Below are positions 1-7,219 of a DNA stretch of 11,492 bases, piece by piece (the first letter of the stretch is position 1; each line of letters starts with the position of its first letter). Source of the DNA: Cephalothrix simula (Eukaryota > Nemertea > Palaeonemertea > Archinemertea > Cephalotrichidae); the NCBI GenBank assembly GCA_035591015.1, contig JAXIUW010200399.1:1-11492 (forward strand). Reading direction: 5' to 3'. The translations under genes and the position numbers were made by a program. A model generated the notes under the pieces. That model had not been told where the DNA came from and ran no database searches. It saw nothing but the letters and a program-made list of their open reading frames with translations.

Positions 1-45
1 CTTCAAAAACTGACACACCGACGCGCGACGCTACCGACTGAGCCA
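1..45 (-). mobile_element. Partial tRNA-derived SINE head running off the window edge
   Basis: On the minus strand, positions 45-29 read TGGCTCAGTCGGTAGCG. This is a near-perfect RNA polymerase III A-box and tRNA D-arm. It is followed by a GC-rich stretch (GTCGGTGTG) where the anticodon arm would be, and then by TCAGTTTTTG. The B-box would lie beyond position 1, so the element cannot be completed here. It lies in sense orientation inside the last visible intron of the DSTYK-like gene. It could instead be a true tRNA gene fragment or a chance match; a SINE is favoured because of the repeat-rich intronic setting and the imperfect anticodon region. Confidence 0.45.
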
Positions 46-314
46 CGATCTCGTCTGAGGGAACGAGGTTTACGCTATAATTTGAATTAAATGTGATGAT
101 AACACGTCACCGAAGACTATCGCGTTCTGATTGGCCCTCTCATTTTGCGGTGAGATCACAGCTACATTATTTACAAGTCCCGTCAGAGATGATTTTGTAG
201 AATCAGATCTGAGTTGAGAATGACAAATCGCGTATCCGTGAGTTTTAAAGACCTTGGCATGTACATGATCGTACATTAGAAAGTCGCAAGTCTGAGTATC
301 CCCTGGTTGGCCTT

Positions 315-362
315 TCGCGTATCCGCTAAAAACGTGAATCGCGTATCCGCTAAAAACGTGAA
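315..362. repeat. Perfect 24-bp tandem duplication
   Basis: Positions 315-338 and 339-362 are identical 24-bp units, each beginning TCGCGTATCCGC and ending AAAAACGTGAA. A third copy begins with TCGC and then diverges. This is the only perfect head-to-tail duplication in the degenerate array, so it is probably recent slippage or unequal exchange within it. Confidence 0.9.
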
Positions 363-926
363 TCGCAAATTCGCACATTAGAAAATGCGCGTATCCGCAA
401 GTCGCGTATTCGCACATTGGATAATGCGCGTATCCGTAAGTTCGCATCCATAAGTTGTAAAATCGAGTGTACACAATGGAGCATACGCGACTTTGAAGTC
501 GCGAATTCGAATTACGTGTCCGCATGTTAGTGAATACGCGCTTCGGGTATCCGCAAGTCGAGTATTTGACCAAGACTATGGCTGTATATCCGCAAATCGC
601 GAATGACATCCTCACGTTAGGGAGTACACGATTCGCGTATCGGCAAGTTGTGTGTTTCAATGTCGCGCATCCGTAGGTTGTAAATTTTACAAAGAATTAT
701 CCGCAAATGATGAATCGCATATCTTCATATTAGAGAATACGCGAGTACACGACTTGTCGCATATACGAAAGACGCGTATGTACGATTCGCGACTTGCGGA
801 TTCTGCAATTTGCGGAACCACGGCTTGCCAATATGCCATTCGGGACTTTCAGATAAATGACTCGCTACTTGCAGATACGTAATTGGGAAATTGCGGATAC
901 GTAATTGGCGACCTGCGCACATTTAG

Positions 927-979
927 GCGTAATGCGTACCCGTAAGGTTAAATTTACAACTTACGGGTAGGCATTACGC
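927..979. repeat. Imperfect hairpin at a repeat orientation switch
   Basis: The left arm 927-946 (GCGTAATGCGTACCCGTAAG) and the right arm 960-979 are reverse complements at 19 of 20 positions, separated by a 13-nt AT-rich spacer. The hairpin lies where the surrounding repeats change from reverse to forward orientation. It therefore looks like the inner junction of an inverted pair of repeat units. Confidence 0.85.
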
Positions 980-1358
980 AACATACGAGTACGATACGCA
1001 AGCGGCGCATCTGCATAGTAAAGAATATGCGACCCGCGTATCCATAAGTTATAAAATTGGACCAAAGCCTAGGTATACGTCCGCAAGTTGTATAAATCAC
1101 GAATCGCGTATCTGCATTAAAATGGAATATGCGATTCGCATTCGCGTATCCCCAAGTCGTGTAATCGCATGTTACGTATTTGTAATTTGTAAAACTTTAC
1201 CAAGCTAGTGGAGAATAATGAATCCACACATTGGAGGATACGCAACATGCATATCAGTAACTCGTGTTGCTTGCGAAATCCATAAAACTAGACATAATAT
1301 AAAGGGCAAGTCATGTATCGGCATAAACGCGCCTCGTGTATCCTAACAATGCATACCT

Positions 1359-1360
1359 AC
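1359..1360 (-). other. Splice donor of exon 3
   Basis: On the minus strand the exon ends GAAAG|GTAGGTATG, a close match to the donor consensus. Reading straight through gives one extra codon and then TAG at 1359-1357, so intron retention would stop translation at residue 677, inside the kinase N-lobe. The intron has phase 2. Its acceptor is outside the window. Confidence 0.75.
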
Positions 1361-2796
1361 CTTTCTTTTAACACTCTCAGGAGCATATTAACAAATTTCA
1401 TCCATTTCCAACGATCAGTATGCCCAAATTCAGACCTACTGAGAGTCTGTATCAATACAGGTTGAGGAAACGGGTTTTTCGCCGATGTTTTCCATTCAAA
1501 AATCTTCCCATACTTCCCGGTTGCAACTGTCTTCACCTTCTTAGTGTCGTCAATCTGATACTTTATTTGTGTCTTCACGGCTTCACTTCTCAAACACAGT
1601 TGACATATTTCATCAAGAATGGAGTCAAGGTCTTTTTTCTTCTCTCCGTTAAATTCAAACTTAAGTTGATGGCATTTGTTTAGAGTTTTTTCGACAATTT
1701 TAACATTTTCAGTTATCAACTCATCTAAAACTTTTGAAATTTCACTGTTAAGTTTATTTTTATGACCTCTAATTTCTTCTAACATTTGATTACAAAGGTC
1801 AAGTTGCCACTCGCGATGATTTAGTTGTTTTTCATCATCAGTGTATCTTTCAAGCAGCCAATCAACGTCGAATAGCTTGTCTGTGTATCCCTCCGCGGCG
1901 ATTTGGATTCGTTTCACAAATTCGTTAGAATCTCTGAAAATGCTTGATGTTTCATTTCGATTTGTCAAAGCTCGCAAAGTTTCAATTGTGAGTGCCGTGC
2001 ACTCATCTGCAAGTTTGCTATTTTCTAAGTCACTGAAATGCTCCCTGCAATAATTAATTACATCAGGTAACTTATCCTCGAATCGAAAAATTTGCAAAAT
2101 TAAACTGGCACTATTTGAAAAATGTAAACAAATGATGTCACGTATCAATCCGCAGCAGTTACAAGTCTTTGGTGAGCAGTTAACATCAAGCAATGACATA
2201 ATCATTTCAAAATTATTATCTTCTAAAATCTGAAACGCTTTTTCTGCAAGAATATCAAATTTAGCACGATTAAACTGTTTTTTAAACCATGAAATTAATC
2301 CTGCTGCTATCTTGGCGTCTAAATCCAACAAAGTTTGTAAGTCTGTGTCTAAGTACCCTGCCGTTTGAAGTGCATTTGTATCAAATGATAAACACAAATT
2401 TAAAGCGGTTGTGATTTTTTGTAAACATTCCAAATAAACACTTTTAGTCTGTTTTTCCAAGAGGCAAGCAAGATAAGTCAATAATCGACTAAATTCTTTT
2501 TTGTAAAATTCATCATTCTTGATTTTTTCTCCTAAATGCATTTTTTCTAGTTGTTTGGCAGAGATTCTGTAGAAAAAAGACGACCCCTCCATTTTTTCTG
2601 ACTCCGGAATTCGGGAACAAGATTTTAGAGTTTTGAAAGTTGCAGACAAAGTTTCTTTGTACTCCTTAAGTTTCTTCTGCCTTTGAATAGAATCAGTGAA
2701 ATTGACATCTTTTTCATCAACGTCTACTTTGTTTACAATAAACAAAACACGTGACGCTGGCATTTTCGAAGTCATGTTCAAGACGTAGTCTCTATC
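1361..2796 (-). CDS. DSTYK-like protein, exon 3: end of GTPase domain, helical region, start of kinase-like N-lobe (gene continues off the window)
   Basis: This exon encodes residues 199-676 of the predicted protein. It opens with DRDYVLNM, joined in phase to exon 2 after an acceptor reading TTTCTATTTAG. The G4 motif NKVD is at 220-223, after the hydrophobic strand VLFIV. Residues from about 230 to 610 are mainly helical, with a Cys cluster (CSPKTCNCCG) and a charged coiled-coil-like stretch at about 530-615. The end, from about residue 618, resembles a kinase glycine loop (GKYGKIFEW at 625-633) and a DSTYK-like FP..VLI..L strand at 641-650. The order GTPase, helices, kinase and the roughly 620-residue distance before the kinase fit DSTYK, whose human form has its kinase near residue 650. 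The first loop glycine appears replaced by Ala623, and I see no clear beta-3 lysine. The exon ends at 1361 in AAAG|GTAGGT, leaving two bases of a codon. No further kinase exon is visible at 1-1356. Confidence 0.8.
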
Positions 2797-2885
2797 CTAA
2801 ATAGAAAATAAATAGACGCTTAAAATGAAATATACATGTACATAAATTCTGTCAACAGCATTAGTCATTTCACAAGTTGAACATA

Positions 2886-2976
2886 AGCAGAACCGCAAAT
2901 TGCGGATACGCGGCCCGTGATAGACGATTCGCAATATGCGTGCACCATTCGCGTCTTATAGATTCGCGACTTGCAA
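2886..2976. repeat. CpG-rich degenerate repeat, reverse orientation (left of the inserted element)
   Basis: Words such as AATTGCGGATACGCGG, GACGATTCGCAATATGCG and GATTCGCGACTTGCAAC are reverse-complement members of the family in intron 3. The block stops abruptly at the left end of the inverted-repeat element. A similar reverse-oriented block resumes on the far side at about 3732, so the element probably inserted into one pre-existing repeat block. Confidence 0.7.
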
Positions 2977-3058
2977 CTTTTGGATCAAAATTTTTTAAAG
3001 TGAGCTGCATGTATTTATTATTTACCTAATTCCTGTTGATAATATGGTGTTTTACTAG

Positions 3059-3379
3059 TATTTGAAATAATATCTTAAGAACTTCATTTTGTCAGGATGA
3101 CTTTGAAAACAGGTAAATCAGTATGGTGAAAGACAAACCTTTTCAACAAAATGTAACTCATATTGCACGCTTATTTTTCACAATTAGTGATCAGAAATAG
3201 TTCTTAAGGTATTTTTTTCAAAAACAATCATATTTTCAACAGGAATTAGGAAAATAATAAATACATGCAGCTGACTTTGAAAAATTTTGACGGAAATGAA
3301 TGTCTTTCACAATACAAAATTAGCTATGTTTTCAAAGTCGTCCTGACAAAATAAAGTTCTAAAGATATTATTTCAAATA
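3059..3379. repeat. Internal inverted pair plus extra copy of the element end
   Basis: Positions 3059-3135 (TATTTGAAATAATATCTTAA to GGTGAAAGACA) reappear as a diverged reverse complement at 3301-3379 (TGTCTTTCAC to TATTATTTCAAATA). Positions 3228-3291 repeat the right terminal sequence, sharing ATAATAAATACAT and TTTGAAAAATTTTGA. The order end-then-internal is the same on both arms rather than mirrored. This points to a composite or rearranged element, not a simple folded one. Confidence 0.65.
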
Positions 3380-3497
3380 AACCATCTTATTAACCATTTT
3401 GCTGTACAATATTATACAGTTATTGTACAGTCGCACTCAACCGTAGTGTAATATTTTGTCGAAAACTACATTTCTCGGGAATCAATGGTTAATAAAA

Positions 3498-3607
3498 CTG
3501 TTATTGGACATTTCTTCGTGCAATATGAGCAATTATTTATCTTCGGCGCTGCGCGCCTCGGACAAATAACTGCTTTCATATTGCACTCATAAAGTGTCCA
3601 ATAACTG
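3498..3607. repeat. Foldback sequence with GC core
   Basis: The left arm 3498-3549 (CTGTTATTGGACATTT, GTGCAATATGAG, CAATTATTTATC) pairs with the right arm 3552-3607 (GACAAATAACTG, CATATTGCACTC, AAGTGTCCAATAACTG). The arms meet at a GC-rich core, GGCGCTGCGCGCC. The arms of about 50 bp are imperfect, roughly four bases in five by eye. It occupies the right half of the terminal-inverted-repeat element and may be a smaller element nested in it. Confidence 0.75.
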
Positions 3608-3731
3608 TATAATATTATCAACAGCAATTGGGTAAATAATAAATACATACAGCTCACTTTGAAAAATTTTGATCCAAACTTTGAATTTCGAAGGACGAAG
3701 TTTCAAAAATAGTTTCTGTTCGGGGTTAAAT

Positions 3732-3796
3732 TTTAGGATACGCGGTATGCGAATACGAGGCTTGATACGTAACTCACGGATACACGATTTTCAATT
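3732..3796. repeat. CpG-rich degenerate repeat, right of the inserted element
   Basis: AGGATACGCGGTATGCGAAT, GCTTGATACGTAACTCACGG and ATACACGATTTT are reverse-oriented members of the same family as the block at 2886-2976. The following 3797-4045 is AT-rich intron in which I see no gene, exon or clear repeat. Confidence 0.6.
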
Positions 3797-4045
3797 GAGG
3801 ATATAAAAAAACTTGGGCTACATAGTTGCAGTTTTGAGTCCCTATTCATTTGTACACGGAGGATGGACTATTCTTACTCCTGTAGCCAAAAATATTTGCT
3901 TAAATGAAAAAATATTTTTGAACTTTAAAAATTTAGACTACAAACTCTTATTCACGGATTTTTAGGCGATTTGAAGCAAATTTATTTTTTGGAAAATCTA
4001 GTGGGCGAAATCAGGGGAAGTCAGCCCAAGTTCTTTTACCCGGCT

Positions 4046-4735
4046 GTACATCCGCAAGTCGCGAATCGCATATCCGCATGTTGCATATCCGTACAATTTG
4101 ACCGGGGCTAAGAATCTGCAGGTTGCGTATTCGCAAATTAGAGAATTACAGTCTTATTTCTACATACCAATTGCGTTTATGGAAGTCGTATCCGTAAGTC
4201 GCGCATTCCCAAATTTGAGAGTACGCGATTCGCGACTTGCAAAAATATCATGTCTTGGTGTTTTACATCTTACGGATACGCGGCTTGCGCACATGCCAAT
4301 CACAAATTGCGGATAAGAGATTCGCAACTTGCGGATTAGCTAATATCACTTATTCCCCAACTTGCGGATACGCGATTCGCGACCTCCGAAGGTCTTGGTC
4401 AAGTTATGGATATGAGACTTGCGTCATTCCCTAACTTGTCGATACACAGCTAAGTAGTGATCAATTTGTAGAACTTACGGATACAGGACGTGTATATGCA
4501 ACTAGCGGATATACAGAGAGGGTCTAGGACTAGCAGATGTGCGAATCGAGTATTTCCTAACTTGCGGATACACGATTCACGACTTGCATATGTACAGCCA
4601 GGTCTTGCTCAAATTTTACAACATACGGATACGGATGCGAATACCCGACTCTTGGATACCAGTAGCACATTTCAATATTGAAATGTGCTACTGTGGATAC
4701 CTATCATTTGCAGATTCGCGACTTGGGAAATTCAT
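4046..4735. repeat. CpG-rich degenerate repeat cluster with internal orientation flip, intron 2
   Basis: From about 4046 to 4230 the words run forward (CATCCGCAAGTCGCGAATCG, CATATCCGCATGTTGC). From about 4225 to 4735 they run in reverse complement (CTTGCGGATACGCGATTCGC, AACTTGCGGATACACGATTC). The GACCTCCGAAGGTCTTGGTC segment near 4381-4400 contains the linker word that appears as GACCAAGACTATGG in the 1-1350 array. This confirms that the two clusters are one family. The arrangement is broadly an inverted pair centred near 4225. Plus-strand ORFs here are repeat translations only. Confidence 0.75.
4660..4693. repeat. Perfect 34-bp palindrome flanked by GGATACC direct repeats
   Basis: CAGTAGCACATTTCAAT (4660-4676) is followed immediately by its exact reverse complement ATTGAAATGTGCTACTG (4677-4693), with no spacer. 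The 7-bp word GGATACC occurs at both borders, at 4654-4660 and 4695-4701. This could be a target-site duplication, but it is also a word of the surrounding repeat family. It is in intron 2 and can fold as a cruciform or an RNA hairpin. Confidence 0.95.
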
Positions 4736-4801
4736 AGATAAGTCACAAAATAGAAGACCTATATTCCCTGAATTATTAGTTAAGAGTTTCCACCTATTCT
4801 C

Positions 4802-4816
4802 GGGGGGGGGGGGGGG
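4802..4816. repeat. Homopolymer of 15 G
   Basis: Fifteen consecutive G residues lie about 40 bp inside intron 2 from the exon 2 donor. In the pre-mRNA this is a poly-C tract just downstream of the 5' splice site. The tract can form G-quadruplex on the plus strand and is likely to vary in length or be mis-sequenced. Confidence 0.9.
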
Positions 4817-4858
4817 TGTTATGGATTATCATTAAAAAATAGGGGAAAAAGTTTTTAC

Positions 4859-5137
4859 CTCATTAGTAAATCTCCTTCCATTATCCAAAACATATAAGAT
4901 AACTGGCGGATGAGGCTCTGTTTCAATAAACCTTTTCACAAACTCATCAACTTCAGAATTACTTCCAAAGCCTGGGGTATCAATGATGGAAAACCCACAT
5001 TCAAGAAACCTATTTTTGATATGAACATCGATGCACGGATCCGAATCACTCTCTAGAGCAAGAATCTCTTTTGGAATCCTGAAGGAATCATTACTTTTTA
5101 ATGGTTTTGATTTTTCTTTAGTCCGTGACGAGTGAAC
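4859..5137 (-). CDS. DSTYK-like protein, exon 2: central GTPase domain with the DTPG (G3) motif
   Basis: The 93 codons encode residues 106-198. The acceptor is CTAATTTTTAG|GTTCAC at 5138-5139 and the donor is AATGAG|GTAAAAAC at 4857-4858; both flanking introns are phase 0. The protein begins VHSSRTKEKS and then carries FSIIDTPGFGSN, with D158-T-P-G161 as the G3 (Switch II) motif after a beta strand. It ends with VILYVLDNGRRFTNE, the strand and helix usual before the G4 motif. The exon is too short on its own to be scored as a gene, but it restores the GTPase fold between the P-loop exon and the NKxD exon. As I recall, human DSTYK has no intact DTPG here, so this copy keeps more of a working GTPase than the vertebrate protein. 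Confidence 0.85.
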
Positions 5138-5214
5138 CTAAAAATTAGAACAAAAACTTATCAATTTTAAACAAAAATCAAACATGCATGTATTATAATA
5201 TTTACATACCTTAC

Positions 5215-5529
5215 CTTATACGATGGAGGCTCATAAGAATGATTAACTCGTACAACTTTGCAATTAGTGGCTATTCTGCTTTCAGGAATAACCTTCTCTC
5301 CTAATATGCGGTTGCATATTGCAGATTTTCCGCAATTCTTTTTGCCGATGACTAAAATTGGCAAAGCATAATCTGGACTTAAACATGATTCCACAAATTT
5401 AATGTCATCTTGAGAAAATGAGATGCCATTTTCAGCATCTTGTTTTGATGATAGATGACACTGAAATGCATCAATTTCTGACCTTGTGCAATTAAATATA
5501 TCCAAAATATTTTGCCTAGCGCTAGGCAT
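5215..5529 (-). CDS. DSTYK-like protein, exon 1: N-terminus and GTPase P-loop
   Basis: The 105 codons start at ATG 5529. This is the first ATG after an in-frame TAA at 5544-5542, and it has A at -3 (CTAACCATGC). Residues 1-56 are a short polar and helical lead, including DDIKFVESCL. PILVIGKKNCGKS at 57-69 is a beta strand and P-loop (GxxxxGKS, with G62, G67, K68 and S69) that binds nucleotide phosphate and magnesium. ILGEKVIP follows, with T88 as a candidate Switch I threonine. The layout ILVIG-(x)-LLG-VLP is that of dynamin-like and DSTYK N-termini. The exon ends TATAAG|GTAAGG, an excellent donor, opening a 77-bp intron (5214-5138). Reading on past the donor adds only intron residues. The product is probably a cytoplasmic GTPase/kinase-family signalling protein. 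An upstream MI-stop uORF lies in the leader. Confidence 0.85.
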
Positions 5530-7219
5530 GGTTAGATCATGTTAAATTTCAAATGTTATAGTTTATTTGAATGCTTTAAAAATAATTTAAGTTGGTTTTA
5601 AAATTATTTTACAAGGAATGTGAGAAAAAATACTTATTCATTCTCAAGATCAAACTTAGGTTAAGGGAAATATCAAAACAAAGTCGCACGGTACAAAATG
5701 CTCTCACAAAATATCACTTCTAATAAATTATGTTTCAAAAAATGATTTATGGTATAATTAAACATATATACGTTTTACATAATAAAAAATCAATATTTGA
5801 AAATAAGTAGATATTACAATGAGACAGCTTTTGTGTTTAGACATTATAAAAACATTATCAAAGACATTCAAAGCAGTTATTTTATAAAAAAGCGCATCGT
5901 AAAAATATGCAATAAAAAGACAAAAACAAAAATGCTTTCCGCACCATTTATGATAAAGATAGCAAAAAAAGTCCCTACTCCTAAACTATATTCATTTTAT
6001 GCAGTTTAAAATGTTTTTCAGAATAAACAATGGAATCGCTTTTTCCAAAAAACATACTAGTAAGCTCTGAAAAGTTATGACTAATCGGCCAAAAGTCACT
6101 ACAGGATTTCAACAAGAAATCCAGTTTTTCATTTCTCGAGCCCTTGTTAAACATGGGGCGTAAGTTTTTAGCGGGATCTCTCGGCGTCCAGAGGCCAATT
6201 TATTTAATTTTTTCCGAACTTTCAAGAAAAAATGTACCTTAAAGATGCAATTAAAAGTCATTAAAAATATGAATGAACTGCATTTTTTTTCGTAAAAATC
6301 GATAAAATAGATGTCCCATCTACTCTGCATCTACTCATCCCTTTTGGCCTAAATTTTACCATACGATGAAATCTCATCACCAAAAAATATTAAGATTGTA
6401 ACGTCGTAGATCGGTACTTTTTAGGAGAATGCGCATTCTGATTACCAAAAACTACTTTAACACTTGAAAGTTTATTCCTGACGCCAGAAATTCAGCTACA
6501 TAGAATCATCTAAAAAACTTTCGGAAATGTCTCTAATAAGGATAAAGTGGTCATTTAAAAAAAAATTTCATGCTAAATTCAAACTTTATGATGAAAACCT
6601 TGGAAAGTGGTGCATGGTGTAACGTTGTAGATTGATTTTAGACATAATGCACCGATCAACGAGTGCCTCTCTAGGGGGCCTAGCCTGAAAATAGAACCTT
6701 ATTACACCATTAAAGGATCCTAAAGGCCATCTATCGCCTTTTAAACCATCCCCACTAGGTGATGTCTTTAACCATGCTATGTTTCGGCCTTCTTCTCGCT
6801 ACGAGGGGTGATCCAATATATTTTTGTTTTAAAATTACACCTATTTCATCCCAATTTGTCGATCAAACGATGTCAAATGATGTAATTAAGATTTATATTT
6901 TTAAACATGCGAATTTCGATTGAATAAAAAATTAGAACACATTATGACATTTAAGATCAGTTAATTCTGGTTGATCCATGGATCTCTAAAAGTGAGGCCA
7001 ATACGCCCTATGGCACCTAATTTGGCGGGAGGTTTGTTTCCCGCTTCGTTCGTGTACATGTACCCTAGCGCACCCTTTGAATGATGCATGAAATGTAGGC
7101 CTACACTGTTCTTAAGAATGTAGCATAAAAAGGGCAAGCAATAAAATAGAAACCAAGACAGTTCAAAGCGACTTCAAAAATGACACAAATTAAAAGGTTA
7201 AAAATGTTGTAAATTACAG
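5530..7219. other. AT-rich intergenic region between the two minus-strand genes
   Basis: No coding exon is supported on either strand; the ORFs here are short and without domains. The region holds the leader and promoter of the DSTYK-like gene (right of 5529) and the 3' UTR of the ankyrin-kinase (left of 7220). The nearest canonical minus-strand AATAAA I find downstream of the ankyrin-kinase stop is at 6476-6471. It would give a 3' UTR of about 750 nt. A small hairpin, GCGGGA/TCCCGC, lies at 7025-7044, and a GTACATGTAC palindrome at 7054-7063. Confidence 0.6.
6340..6645. repeat. Diverged direct duplication (about 6340-6420 and 6570-6645)
   Basis: TGTAACGTCGTAGATCG at 6397-6413 recurs as TGTAACGTTGTAGATTG at 6618-6634, with 15 of 17 identical. 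Each copy is preceded by a CTAAATT...GATGAAA context (TACGATGAAATC and TATGATGAAAAC). The spacing is about 221 bp. It looks like two old copies of an unidentified intergenic repeat; the flanks are too diverged to set boundaries. Confidence 0.4.

Larger units (their letters stand above)
200..1350. repeat. CpG-rich degenerate repeat array (TATCCGCAAGTCGCGAAT family), intron 3
   Basis: This block is packed with variants of a short CpG-rich word: CGCGTATCCGCAAGT, AATCGCGTATCCGC, GCATGTTAGGGAATACGCGA and TTGTAAAATTTGACCAAG. The order recurs loosely, suggesting a higher-order unit of very roughly 80-100 bp. Copies are mainly in one orientation at about 200-720 and 950-1350, and reverse-complemented at about 740-950 (ACTTGCGGAT, TTGCGGATACG). 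The words lack stops in several frames, so long spurious ORFs arise on both strands. They contain only repeated GYA/RYAN-like peptides and no domain. The block lies within intron 3 of the DSTYK-like gene. It is much richer in CpG than the surrounding genes. Confidence 0.8.
2979..3678. mobile_element. Non-autonomous terminal-inverted-repeat (MITE-like) element in intron 2
   Basis: The left end 2979-3044 (TTTGGATCAAAATTTTTTAA and on through GCATGTATTTATTATTTACC to CTGTTGATAATA) is matched in reverse complement by the right end at about 3612-3678, which finishes TTTTGATCCAAA. These give terminal inverted repeats of about 66 bp with a handful of mismatches and a total length of about 700 bp. No transposase reading frame is present, so it would depend on an autonomous relative. 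The interior is a mosaic: a further copy of the right end at 3228-3291, an inverted pair at 3059-3135 and 3301-3379, and a GC-cored foldback at 3498-3607. I could not identify a clear target-site duplication. It lies in intron 2 of the DSTYK-like gene, between exons 2 and 3. Confidence 0.75.

Noticed and set aside
70-660. Open frame of 196 codons on the minus strand
   Set aside because: The translation is only the CpG-rich repeat read through (recurring GYA, RYAN and VFSGYAIH words). It has no domain and a stop-poor repeat explains its length.
652-922. Overlapping open frames on both strands
   Set aside because: They come from the same repeat words in the opposite orientation. Having ORFs on both strands over the same bases argues for a composition effect.
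200-1350. A CRISPR array
   Set aside because: The repeats are highly degenerate, of varied spacing and both orientations, without uniform spacers, and the DNA is eukaryotic.
1357-2781. The region 1357-2781 as a complete stand-alone gene
   Set aside because: Its apparent start is TTG within a continuing exon. The frame is open upstream to a proper acceptor, and the GTPase P-loop and DTPG motifs are in two upstream exons that join in phase.
3466-3657. Minus-strand frame of 63 codons
   Set aside because: It covers the foldback of the MITE-like element; no transposase motif is present and the frame is broken by the element's structure.
4098-4835. Several plus-strand frames of 63-98 codons
   Set aside because: They overlap one another, consist of repeat words, and lie in intron 2 of a minus-strand gene. 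One even reads through the poly-G tract as polyglycine.
6109-6330. Minus-strand frame of 73 codons in the intergenic region
   Set aside because: It has low-complexity composition (F and K rich from AT-rich DNA), no domain and no supporting splice or start context.
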